In this document: piece after piece, positions 1 to 7,500 of the stretch
Layout: every line of letters starts with the position of its first letter
How positions within the stretch are numbered: the first letter of the stretch is position 1
Assembly (NCBI GenBank): GCA_002371345.1
Contig: DFHY01000020.1
Coordinates: 8,478-17,981, forward strand
Reading direction: 5' to 3'
DNA: 9,504 bases
From: Lachnospiraceae bacterium UBA3711
Lineage (GTDB): Bacteria > Bacillota > Clostridia > Lachnospirales > Lachnospiraceae
Translations under genes and position numbers: made by a program
The notes under the pieces: model-generated
Told to the model about the DNA's origin: nothing
Seen by the model: the letters and a program-made list of their open reading frames with translations, nothing else
Database searches by the model: none

Positions 1-692
1 AGAAGAGCCAGATCTTCTCAACGGCGGCTGACAACCAGACAGCGGTTGACATCCACGTGGTACAGGGTGAGAGACAGTTTGCCCGCGACAACAAGACTCT
101 CGGCCAGTTCCGTCTGGACGGGATCCCGCCGGCAAGAAGAGGCGTACCGCAGATCGAAGTTACTTTCGATATCGATGCGAACGGCATCGTGAATGTCTCC
201 GCGAAGGATCTCGGCACAGGCAAGGAGCAGCATATCACCATCACTTCCGGCTCCAACATGTCGGATGATGAGATCGATAAGGCCGTTAGAGAAGCGGCTG
301 AGTATGAAGCTCAGGACAAGAAGCGCAAGGAAGGCATCGACACGAAGAATGACGCCGATTCGATCGTATTCCAGACAGAGAAGGCTATGGAAGAGGCCGG
401 AGCGAATCTGGACGCGGCTGACAAGGCAGCTGTCGAGGCGGACCTGAAGGCTCTCAAGGAGTCCATCGCGAAGTGCGGCGACGAGCTGACAGACGATCAG
501 ATCAATGAACTCAAGGCCGGAAGAGAGAAGCTTATGGCGAGCGCACAGAAGCTGTTCGAGAAGCTCTACCAGCAGCAGGCGGCCCAGCAGGGCCAGGCCG
601 GACCTCAGGCGGGTCCTCAGGCAGGCCCGAACATGAACGCCGGCGGATCAGCTGACGACGATGTTGTCGATGGAGATTACAGGGAAGTCTGA
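1..692 (+). CDS. dnaK: Chaperone DnaK (Hsp70), C-terminal part, 5' truncated by window
   Basis: This is the last 229 residues of the Hsp70 chaperone DnaK, a cytoplasmic ATP-driven chaperone that works with DnaJ and GrpE. The reading frame is already open at base 3, so the start lies outside the window. The first visible residues (KSQIFSTAADNQTAV) and GIPPARRGVPQIEVTFDID followed by GIVNVSAKDLGTGKEQ are the classic substrate-binding beta domain. NMSDDEIDKAV opens the helical lid, which runs to about base 575. The ATPase domain is not visible. The disordered tail is rich in Q, A, G and P, contains three QAGP repeats, and ends in VVDGDYREV, an acidic terminus in place of the more common EEVxxxK-like ends. 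The SBD sequence is highly conserved, so identity is near certain. dnaJ follows in the same direction. Confidence 0.98.
   Translation, partial: KSQIFSTAADNQTAVDIHVVQGERQFARDNKTLGQFRLDGIPPARRGVPQIEVTFDIDANGIVNVSAKDLGTGKEQHITITSGSNMSDDEIDKAVREAAEYEAQDKKRKEGIDTKNDADSIVFQTEKAMEEAGANLDAADKAAVEADLKALKESIAKCGDELTDDQINELKAGREKLMASAQKLFEKLYQQQAAQQGQAGPQAGPQAGPNMNAGGSADDDVVDGDYREV
594..629 (+). repeat. Three 12-bp tandem repeats encoding QAGP in the DnaK tail
   Basis: Three consecutive in-frame units each encode Gln-Ala-Gly-Pro. Their third codon positions differ in nearly every copy (gcc-gga-cct, gcg-ggt-cct, gca-ggc-ccg). They lie in the flexible C-terminal tail of DnaK, just after the lid. The synonymous differences suggest an old repeat kept at the peptide level, not a recent slippage product. 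Confidence 0.85.
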
Positions 693-799
693 CGCCTTGG
701 CAGGAGGCAAGAGGGACTATTGACTCCGGCATCATAGTTGGGGGCAAAAAGGTTCTTTTGACCACAGCATCATTGATATTAACGGAAGTATATTAACCG

Positions 800-826
800 G
801 GTCTGCGCGGGTATCCCGTGCAGACC
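800..826 (+). other. Strong hairpin in the dnaK-dnaJ gap
   Basis: GGTCTGCGCGGG (800-811) pairs with CCCGTGCAGACC (815-826) around a TAT triloop: 12 pairs, one of them a G-U wobble. Only TTT follows, so it is a poor intrinsic terminator. It ends 20 bases before the dnaJ SD. It could be a partial terminator, an mRNA processing or stability element that sets the dnaK:dnaJ ratio, or a modulator of dnaJ translation. The rest of the 693-855 gap shows no convincing promoter or gene. Confidence 0.6.
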
Positions 827-845
827 TTTACGGCGCGTATGAGAT

Positions 846-851
846 GGAGAG
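846..851 (+). promoter_or_regulatory. Shine-Dalgarno site that sets the dnaJ start
   Basis: GGAGAG lies just ahead of the ATG at 856. It overlaps the in-frame upstream ATG at 844, which has no purine-rich site of its own. It therefore supports starting at 856 (MADKRDYYE). Confidence 0.7.
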
Positions 852-855
852 AGGG

Positions 856-2031
856 ATGGCTGACAAAAGAGACTATTATGAGGTGCTGGGCGTTGACCGG
901 AACGCTGATGATGAGGCGCTGAAGAAGGCGTACAGGAAGCTTGCCAAGAAGTATCATCCGGATATGAACCCCGGAGATGACGCGGCGGCGGAGAAGTTCA
1001 AGGAGGCTTCCGAGGCGTACGCAATCCTTAGCGATCCTCAGAAGAGGCAGCAGTACGACCAGTTCGGACACGCGGCATTCGAGCAGGGAGGCGGATTTGA
1101 CGCAAGCGGATTCGACTTCTCGGATATATTCGGCGGAATGGGCGGAATGGGAGATATCTTCTCAGATCTGTTCGGAGGAGGCCGGCGCACCCGCAATCCC
1201 AATGCTCCTATGCAGGGCGCAAATGTCCGGGCCAGGGTCTCGATTTCATTTGCTGATTCGATATCAGGCTGCACCAGGAATGTTGATGTTAACATAAAGG
1301 ATGAGTGCGCGACCTGCCATGGTACAGGCGCCAAGGCCGGCACAAGCCCGAAAATTTGCCCGAAATGCCGCGGTACAGGTCAGGTGACCATACGCCAGCA
1401 GAGCCTGTTCGGGATGATGCAGAGCACACAGCCCTGCCCTGACTGCCGCGGAACCGGCAAGATCATCGAGCAGAAGTGTCCGAACTGCGCCGGGACAGGC
1501 TACACATCCAGCCGGAAGACCATAGAGGTCACGATACCGGCCGGCATTGATGACGGACAGAGTATCCGGATCCGCGGCAAAGGTGAGCCGGGACTGAACG
1601 GCGGTCCGAGAGGAGATCTTCTTGTTGAAGTCAGGGTCGCGTCCGATCCGAACTTCATTCGCCAGGATATGGATATATTCTCAAATGTCGAGATATCATT
1701 CGCGCAGGCGGCGCTTGGCGGAGATCTTCGTGTAAAGACCGTCGACGGTGATGTGATCTATTCCGTCAGGCCCGGAACACAGTCAGGAACCCGGGTGAGA
1801 CTGAGGGGCAAGGGCGTGCCGAGCGTCAGAAACAAGGACATCAGAGGAGACCATTATGTCACCCTGACCATCAGGACTCCGAACCGTCTGAGCGATGAGG
1901 CGAAGGAAGCGCTGAGGCGCTTTGACGAGCTGACCGGAAACAGCCTGAACAGCGCGGCGGACACGGCGGAGCCGAAGAAGAAAAAGAAGACATTCCGCGA
2001 GAAGATGAAGGAAGCTTTCGACGGCGACTGA
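856..2031 (+). CDS. dnaJ: Chaperone DnaJ (Hsp40, type I)
   Basis: A 391-residue co-chaperone that delivers unfolded protein to DnaK and stimulates its ATPase in the cytoplasm. The J domain starts at DYYEVLGV and carries the invariant HPD motif at residues 34-36. A Gly/Phe-rich linker follows (about 78-110, with a duplicated GGM unit). The type I zinc domain has four CxxCxGxG-type repeats with cysteines at 151/154, 168/171, 194/197 and 208/211: CATCHGTG, CPKCRGTG, CPDCRGTG and CPNCAGTG. Two beta client-binding domains complete the protein, with GLNGGPRGDLLVEV as a landmark. The length is normal for the family. I prefer ATG 856 over ATG 844 because the SD site overlaps the earlier codon and DnaJ proteins normally begin a few residues before DYYE. 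The C-terminal tail has a lysine run (PKKKKKTFREKMKE). It follows dnaK by 163 bp and probably shares its transcript. The promoter of the next gene lies across and just past its 3' end. Confidence 0.97.
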   Translation: MADKRDYYEVLGVDRNADDEALKKAYRKLAKKYHPDMNPGDDAAAEKFKEASEAYAILSDPQKRQQYDQFGHAAFEQGGGFDASGFDFSDIFGGMGGMGDIFSDLFGGGRRTRNPNAPMQGANVRARVSISFADSISGCTRNVDVNIKDECATCHGTGAKAGTSPKICPKCRGTGQVTIRQQSLFGMMQSTQPCPDCRGTGKIIEQKCPNCAGTGYTSSRKTIEVTIPAGIDDGQSIRIRGKGEPGLNGGPRGDLLVEVRVASDPNFIRQDMDIFSNVEISFAQAALGGDLRVKTVDGDVIYSVRPGTQSGTRVRLRGKGVPSVRNKDIRGDHYVTLTIRTPNRLSDEAKEALRRFDELTGNSLNSAADTAEPKKKKKTFREKMKEAFDGD

Positions 2032-2052
2032 TACTCATGCTATAATATTATA
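2018..2052 (+). promoter_or_regulatory. Extended -10 promoter with palindromic operator-like core, upstream of the flavodiiron gene
   Basis: TGCTATAAT (2038-2046) is a perfect extended -10 element. A weak -35 (TCGACG, 2018-2023, four of six consensus bases) lies 17 bp upstream, inside the end of dnaJ. Transcription should begin near 2053, giving a leader of about 56 nt. The -10 is the left half of a perfect palindrome, TATAATATTATA (2041-2052). This resembles the Bacillota PerR box (TTATAATnATTATAA) but lacks the central base. Regulation by a peroxide- or metal-sensing Fur-family repressor is inferred, not shown. Confidence 0.7.
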
Positions 2053-2072
2053 ACGTTGCATAGTTAAGATGA

Positions 2073-2090
2073 TCCGGATGAGTATCCGGA
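2073..2090 (+). other. Leader hairpin abutting the flavodiiron SD site
   Basis: TCCGGAT (2073-2079) and ATCCGGA (2084-2090) form a perfect 7-bp stem with a GAGT loop. It ends exactly where the SD sequence GAAAGGA (2091-2097) begins. It may affect ribosome access or transcript stability. Confidence 0.5.
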
Positions 2091-2108
2091 GAAAGGACAG
2101 GGTTATAT

Positions 2109-3998
2109 ATGTATTGCTGCAGAAAGGTAACGGACGACCTTATCTGGGTAGGAGCGAATGACAGGCGCCTTGCCATGTTTGAGGGCGTATATTCGGTTCC
2201 CCGCGGAGTTTCATACAATTCATATCTGCTTCTGGACGAGAAAACCGTCCTGTTTGACACGGTCGACGCCGCGGTCGGTACCGTGTTCTTTGAGAACGTA
2301 GAGTATGCCCTGGGCGGACGGCATCTGGACTATATCGTCGTTCATCATATGGAGCCGGATCACAGCGCGACACTGTCTGAGCTTGTACGGCGCTATCCGG
2401 ATGTGAAGATCATCTGCAACCAGAAGCTGGCTGTGATGATGAAGCAGTATTTTACATTTGATGTCGACGGCAGATGCATGATCGTGAAGGAGGGCGATAC
2501 ATTTACGAGCGGCGCGCACACTCTTACATTCGTGAACGCCCCCATGGTCCACTGGCCGGAGGTCATGATGACCTATGACACCACCAGCAAGGTGCTTTTC
2601 ACCGCCGATGCTTTCGGAACCTTTGGCGCAACCAACGGCGCTCTGTTTGCCGACGAGGTTGATTTTGAGCGTGATTACCTTGAAGAGGCAAGACGGTACT
2701 ACACAAATATCGTCGGCAAGTACGGGACACAGGTCACCGCGGTCCTGAAGAAGGCGTCAGGACTGGATATCAGGTATCTGGCTCCGCTGCACGGGTTCCT
2801 GTGGAGGAAGAACATCGCCGACTTTGTGAACATATACCAGCACTGGGCGACTTATACACCTGAGGAGACAGGCGTTGTGATAGCGTACGCTTCAGTGTAT
2901 CATCACACTGAGAACGCGGCTGAGTGCCTGGCGGTCCGTCTGAGAGAGAAGGGCATTCCTACATATATGTTTGACGTATCCGTCACCCCTGCCAGCGAGA
3001 TCATTTCAGCGGTATTCAGGTACAGCCATCTGGTTCTCGCGTCAACGACATATAACGCCGGAATCTTTGTTCAGATGGAGAGCTTCCTCTACGACCTGGC
3101 GGCCCACAACATCCAGAACCGTGTTGTTGCCATAATCGAGAACGGATCATGGGCGCCGACTAGCGGGAAGCTTATGAGAGAAGTCCTGGGAAAATGCAAA
3201 AACATGACGGTTCTTGGCGAGACTATGACTATCAAGTCCGCCATGAAGGAGGACCAGCTTACGCAGCTCGACGCTATCGCGGACGCCATCGACGCTACGA
3301 TAGAGAAGAAAACCGAGGTAACTAAGGTTCAGACGTCATCCGGAAGTGACAAGGCTGCCTCTGCTGAGACGGCATACACTCCTGTTATGGACACTAACGC
3401 GATGTTCAAGCTCAGCTACGGTCTGTTTGTGCTGACGGCCAGGGACGGAGATAAGGACAACGGCTGCATCATCAACACTGCGTCTCAGGTGACATCAGAG
3501 CCCAACCGCATCACGATCGCCGTGAATAAGAACAATTATACCCATGACATGATCAGGAAGACAGGAACCTTCAATGTATCGGTGCTGTCGCAGGATGTTA
3601 CGTTCGACACATTCAGGCACTTCGGATTCCAGTCAGGGCGCGACACCGATAAGTTCGCTGATTTCCGGGACGCGGAGCGTTCGGCAAACGGGCTTCTCTA
3701 TGTGACTAAGGGCGCCAACGCGCTTATAAGCGGCAGGGTGATAGAGGAGAAGGAGTTTGAGACTCACACTCTGTTTATAGCGGAGGTTACAGAGTGCAGA
3801 GTGCTCAGCGATGAGCCCAGCGTTACATACGCTTACTATTTCGAGCACATTAAGCCGAAGCCGCAGCCGGCAGCGGAGAAGCAGACAGGCTGGGTGTGCA
3901 AGATATGCGGATACGTGTATGAAGGCGAAGAGCTTCCGGCAGACTTCATCTGCCCGCTGTGCAAGCATCCGGCAAGTGATTTTGAAAAAATGCAATGA
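2109..3998 (+). CDS. Multidomain flavodiiron protein (O2/NO reductase) with fused flavin reductase and rubredoxin modules
   Basis: A soluble enzyme of 629 residues, predicted to reduce O2 to water and/or NO to N2O. The N-terminal beta-lactamase-like diiron domain (1-250) has every expected iron ligand: H80-x-E82-x-D84, H148, D167 and H228. A flavodoxin domain follows (about 255-400), with the FMN-binding loop near ASVYHHTENAAE. After a low-complexity linker (about 402-425) comes a flavin-reductase-like domain (about 428-580, SYGLFVLTARDGDKDNG onward). The C-terminus is a compact rubredoxin (594-629) with C597/C600 and C615/C618. This layout suggests that electrons from NAD(P)H could pass through the reductase and rubredoxin modules to the FMN and diiron sites in one chain. 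The module order is read from motifs; the electron path is inferred. The second rubredoxin knuckle reads CPLCKH, lacking the usual glycine. The ATG is supported by GAAAGGA 11 bp upstream and by MYCCRKVTDDLIWVGA, the usual family start. NO versus O2 preference cannot be read from sequence. Confidence 0.95.
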   Translation: MYCCRKVTDDLIWVGANDRRLAMFEGVYSVPRGVSYNSYLLLDEKTVLFDTVDAAVGTVFFENVEYALGGRHLDYIVVHHMEPDHSATLSELVRRYPDVKIICNQKLAVMMKQYFTFDVDGRCMIVKEGDTFTSGAHTLTFVNAPMVHWPEVMMTYDTTSKVLFTADAFGTFGATNGALFADEVDFERDYLEEARRYYTNIVGKYGTQVTAVLKKASGLDIRYLAPLHGFLWRKNIADFVNIYQHWATYTPEETGVVIAYASVYHHTENAAECLAVRLREKGIPTYMFDVSVTPASEIISAVFRYSHLVLASTTYNAGIFVQMESFLYDLAAHNIQNRVVAIIENGSWAPTSGKLMREVLGKCKNMTVLGETMTIKSAMKEDQLTQLDAIADAIDATIEKKTEVTKVQTSSGSDKAASAETAYTPVMDTNAMFKLSYGLFVLTARDGDKDNGCIINTASQVTSEPNRITIAVNKNNYTHDMIRKTGTFNVSVLSQDVTFDTFRHFGFQSGRDTDKFADFRDAERSANGLLYVTKGANALISGRVIEEKEFETHTLFIAEVTECRVLSDEPSVTYAYYFEHIKPKPQPAAEKQTGWVCKICGYVYEGEELPADFICPLCKHPASDFEKMQ

Positions 3999-4023
3999 TT
4001 CTGACAGTGTATCTTAAGTGAAC

Positions 4024-4052
4024 TTGTCGGATTTGTACCTCCATGGTATACT
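4024..4052 (+). promoter_or_regulatory. Extended -10 promoter for the rubredoxin gene
   Basis: TTGTCG (4024-4029) and TATACT (4047-4052) are separated by exactly 17 bp, with TGG before the -10 forming an extended -10 element. The predicted start is near 4059, so the transcript would run at once into the hairpin at 4067-4092. It lies just downstream of the flavodiiron stop, implying that rubredoxin can be expressed separately. Confidence 0.6.
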
Positions 4053-4066
4053 TCGTTAAGTACAGA

Positions 4067-4098
4067 GGCGGCAGAGCAGTGGCTGTGCCGCCGTTTTT
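4067..4098 (+). terminator. Intrinsic terminator or attenuator between the flavodiiron and rubredoxin genes
   Basis: GGCGGCA (4067-4073) pairs with TGCCGCC (4086-4092). A possible inner CAG/CTG helix (4077-4079 with 4083-4085) extends it, and GTTTTT follows. This is a standard intrinsic terminator for the flavodiiron transcript. It lies inside the leader of the rubredoxin gene, 26 bp before its start codon, with no room for another promoter between. Any rubredoxin transcript must therefore read through it, which suggests partial termination or attenuation. Confidence 0.7.
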
Positions 4099-4124
4099 AA
4101 AAATGTTAAAGGAGGATTACCGAG

Positions 4125-4283
4125 ATGAAAAAGGTTTGTGATCTCTGCGGATGGGAATACAACGAAGAGGAAGGATATCCGGAAGGCGGTATCGAGCCCG
4201 GAACAAAGTGGGAAGATATCCCGGATGATTTTGTCTGCCCGCTGTGCGGCGCCGGCAAGGATGAGTTCAGCGACGCTGACTGA
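4125..4283 (+). CDS. Rubredoxin
   Basis: A 52-residue cytoplasmic one-electron carrier with a single Fe(Cys)4 site. The two knuckles are C5-D-L-C8-G and C38-P-L-C41-G, separated by 29 residues as in classical rubredoxins. GIEPGTKWEDIPDDFVCPLC and the ending GKDEF match the family core. The position usually occupied by Tyr after the first CxxCG is Trp (W10). A very strong SD (AAAGGAGG, 4108-4115) sits 9 bp before the ATG. Its neighbour is a flavodiiron protein that has its own rubredoxin module, so this free carrier may serve that enzyme or other diiron proteins such as rubrerythrin, which is not in this window. It has its own likely promoter, separated from the start by a terminator-like hairpin. 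Confidence 0.97.
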   Translation: MKKVCDLCGWEYNEEEGYPEGGIEPGTKWEDIPDDFVCPLCGAGKDEFSDAD

Positions 4284-4324
4284 TTATGAATGTATGAGAC
4301 GTGTATTCGTCTGATATGACTGGG

Positions 4325-4413
4325 ATGGGGCTGCAGCACTAAACGATCAGATGCTGATGGCAGAAGAAATTTTTGCCTCCGGCGTCATAATATGTTTAGT
4401 GTGGCAGTCCCAT
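4325..4413 (+). ncRNA. Candidate structured RNA: long closing stem with two internal hairpins
   Basis: Arm ATGGGGCTGCAGCACTAAAC (4325-4344) is complementary to GTTTAGTGTGGCAGTCCCAT (4394-4413): 17 Watson-Crick pairs, two G-U pairs and one A-G mismatch. Inside lie a 5-bp hairpin (ATCAG 4346-4350 with CTGAT 4354-4358, loop ATG) and, directly next to it, an 8-pair hairpin (GGCAGAAG 4359-4366 with TTTTTGCC 4370-4377, loop AAA). That leaves 16 unpaired bases (4378-4393). All wobble pairs are G-U in the + strand RNA, which favours transcription in that direction. GTTTT follows the stem, so it may act as a bulky terminator for rubredoxin. A leader element for the GH3 gene or a small RNA are alternatives. 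It matches no RNA family I recognise. Confidence 0.45.
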
Positions 4414-4471
4414 GTTTTAAGACCTTGCTGCCGTTATGGGTTTACGGCGAAGTTTGAAACTCACTAAGGGT

Positions 4472-4487
4472 GCCGCTCCCGCGCGGC
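4472..4487 (+). other. GC-rich hairpin in the GH3 leader
   Basis: GCCGC (4472-4476) pairs with GCGGC (4483-4487) around TCCCGC. It ends 11 bp before the GH3 SD (AGGA, 4499-4502). It has no T-run, so it is not a terminator. It may influence translation. Confidence 0.35.
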
Positions 4488-4509
4488 GGAACATAAGCAG
4501 GACTGAAAG

Positions 4510-7500
4510 ATGTACCTTAAGAAACTGGACTGGGACGCCTACGCCAGATGCGCCAGACAGGCGGCCGCTGACGGGATCGTGCTCCTTCGGAATGAAAACA
4601 ATGCGCTTCCGCTCAGAGAGGGGGAGCGTGTCTCGCTGTTCGGCAGAGGACAGCTGACATATTACAAGAGCGGAACCGGATCGGGCGGCATGGTAAATGT
4701 CAGTCATGTGACCGGTATACGGGAGGCTCTTGACAGTGAGCCCGGTATCAGGCTGAACCGTGGGCTGATGGAGGTGTATGACCGCTGGAACGAGGAGAAC
4801 CCTCCGCTGACAGGGGCAGGCTGGGGGGAAGACCCATGGTCTCAGGAGGAGATGCCGCTCACGGAAGATATCGTGAAGAGAGCGGCGCAGGAGTCGGATA
4901 CAGCCATATGCATCATAGCCAGGACGGCCGGTGAAGACAGGGATAACGGTGAAGAGGCCGGGTCATTTCTGCTGACGGATACAGAGATGCGGATGCTGAG
5001 ACTTGTCCGTGCCGAATATGACAGGATGGTTGTCCTGCTGAATACAGGGTCTGTTATCGACATGTCGTTCGTTGAGACGGCAGGTCCGGATGCTGTTATG
5101 TATGTATGGCAGGGAGGTATGGTCGGCGGCCTCGGCGTCGCGGATGTGCTCTGCGGAAGAGTGAGCCCGGGAGGACATCTGACAGACACCATCGCCAGAT
5201 CATGCTCTGATTACCCGTCTTCGCCCAACTTCGGAAGAGGCAGCGAGGAGATATATCAGGAGGATATATACGTCGGATACCGTTATTTTGAAACTGCCGC
5301 CAGAGACAGGGTGCTGTATCCATTTGGCTTCGGGCTGACCTACACTTCATTCTCCATAGAGTGCAGGAAAGAGTCTGAGGCGGAATGTGGGGTCAGAAAC
5401 TCCGGATCTATAAGTTTGGATGTTACGGTCACAAATACGGGCAAGGTCAGCGGAAGACAGGTCGTTCAGGTGTACGCGCGTCTTCCTCAGGGCAGGCTTG
5501 GAAAGCCGCTGCGCACTCTCGTCGGATTCATGAAGACAAGGCTGCTCGCAAGTGGGGAGAGCCAGACGCTGGCTTTTTCAATTCCGGTGAGAAATCTTGC
5601 GTCTTACGACGACTCCGGCATCGTTGCCGGCAGGGGATGCTGGGTGCTTGAGAGAGGCAGATACGACCTGTTTGCCGGGGACAATGTCAGAGACGCTGAA
5701 TGTGTTACTTCGGACGGAGCATTTACGCTGTCAGACGACTGGATACTGGAAGAGACGCATGAAGCCTGCGCTCCTGTAAAGCGTTTTCAGCGTATGGTTA
5801 TGCGGCAGGATAAGACCGGGACGCGTGATTGCTCCGGAGGCGACGCAGCGCTTCATCCGGAATATGAGGATGTTCCTCTGCGCTCTGCGGACAACAGAGA
5901 GCGGATTCAGGAAAATATGCCCCCCGAGCTTCCGCGAATATCCGGCAGTAATATGCTGATGGATGTCAGGGACGGAACATGCCGGCTGGAAGACTTCATC
6001 TCTCAGCTTGACGACGAACAGCTCTATTGCATAGTGCGCGGTGAAGGAATGGGGAGTCCTCTCGCGACTCCCGGCACCGCCGCGGCGTTCGGCGGGGTGA
6101 GCGCCAGGCTCCGGGAGAGGGGCGTTCCGGTCATGTGCTGTGATGACGGACCGAGCGGGATGCGGCTTGACTGCGGAGACCACGCTTTTTCACTTCCGAA
6201 CGGAACACTGCTGGCATGCACATTTGATCCTGAGCTGAATACCGAGCTGTTCTCGTTCCTCGGGCTCGAGATGGTGAAAAACAGGGTGGACTGCCTGCTC
6301 GGGCCGGGCATTAATATTCACAGACATCCGCTGAACGGCAGGAACTTTGAATATTTCTCCGAGGACCCGTATGTGACCGGAGTCATCGCGTCAGCCCAGC
6401 TGAAGGGGCTTCACACGCAGAATGTTACGGGCGTACTGAAGCACTTCGCTGCAAATAACCGTGAGACTATGCGAAGGAGTCTGGACAGTACAGTGTCTCA
6501 GAGGGCTCTCAGGGAAATATATCTGAGAGGCTTTGAGATCGCGGTCAGGGAGGGAGGAGCCGACGCCGTCATGACTTCCTACGGCCTTCTGAACGGGATC
6601 CACACTTCGTCACTGTACGATCTTACGACGACTGTATTGAGAGAAGAGTGGGGATTCGACGGCATAGTGATGACCGACTGGTGGGCGTCGTTCAGCAGCA
6701 AAGAACTGATAGATGAAACGCTGGACGGTTCAGGAGATATTCCGGGGGCATCAGGTTCAGGCGCCGCGCCTGATGAAGAGACTCTGACAAGGGATCTGAT
6801 GGGCGGACGCATCACTGATTTCAGCACGATGGTTCGCGCTCAGAATGATCTCTACATGGTTGTTCCTGACGGCGAGAGCCTGGGACGGCCGCGGGAAGAC
6901 TGTGCGCGGTATGAGGGTGAGTACCTCAGTCCTTCTTCGGCTAAAGCGGCCGGAATATCATGTGATCCGCGATACCGGGGAACTCTTGCCGACGCGGTTT
7001 CCGAGGGCCGGCTAAGCCGCGCGGAGCTTCAGAGATGCGCGCGGAATATATGTAATTTTGCTCTTGGAAGCGAAGCCATGAACCGGCTTGCGGGCGAGGG
7101 AACCAGAGTGGAGGTTATCAACGCGCCTGAGGACGAGAATCTTGATGCTGTGGCAGAGGTGGAATTCATACCGGTGCCTGAGGAAGGCCTCAGGCTGGAT
7201 CTGACAGGTCTTGGGTGCGCTAAGGATGACGACAGCCTGATAGGACTTGAGCTGGAGGCCGGGGCATATTATATAATGACTCTTGAGGGCTCATGTACCG
7301 CGTCGGGTCTTGCCCAGGTTCCGGTGACGCTGTTCTTCACGCAGATTCCGATAGCTGTATTTGTATGGAGCGGAACCGGGGGCAATACAGCCGTGAAGAG
7401 AGCAGGCTTCGTCGCCACAACACGCAGCAATGTATTCAGGCTGCATTTCGGGCAGGCCGGCGTTAAGCTGAAGAGTCTCACAGTAAGAAAGGACACTAAC

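Larger units (their letters stand above)
4284..4509. other. Non-coding interval between rubredoxin and GH3 genes
   Basis: This 226-bp gap has no convincing protein-coding gene. It contains a small hairpin (AGACG 4297-4301 with CGTCT 4308-4312), the large branched structure at 4325-4413, further potential pairings at 4403-4448, and a GC-rich hairpin at 4472-4487. I could not find a convincing -35/-10 pair for the downstream gene. Such a promoter may be weak, or transcription may enter from the rubredoxin side. Confidence 0.6.

Noticed and set aside
57..59. GTG at 57 as a gene start
   Set aside because: It is an internal valine of DnaK; the frame is open and DnaK-like from base 3.
758..763. 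TTGACC as a -35 box for a dnaJ promoter
   Set aside because: No acceptable -10 hexamer lies 15-19 bp downstream.
844..846. Earlier in-frame ATG as the dnaJ start
   Set aside because: It has no SD of its own and overlaps the SD of the ATG at 856. The protein from 856 begins like other DnaJ proteins.
2047..2052. Divergent - strand promoter from the reverse half of the palindrome
   Set aside because: The reverse -10 is TATAAT but has no TG extension, and no - strand gene exists for it to serve; an antisense RNA to dnaJ cannot be ruled out.
4325..4413. Miniature inverted-repeat transposable element
   Set aside because: The inverted repeats end without a visible target-site duplication, and G-U pairs and nested hairpins fit an RNA structure better. 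A genome-wide copy search could reopen this.
4436..4657. 73-codon open frame overlapping the start of the GH3 gene
   Set aside because: No SD, no recognisable motif, and it overlaps the GH3 frame for most of its length.
5731..6183. Open frame of 150 codons on the - strand inside the GH3 gene
   Set aside because: It lies fully inside a conserved enzyme and shows no family motifs.
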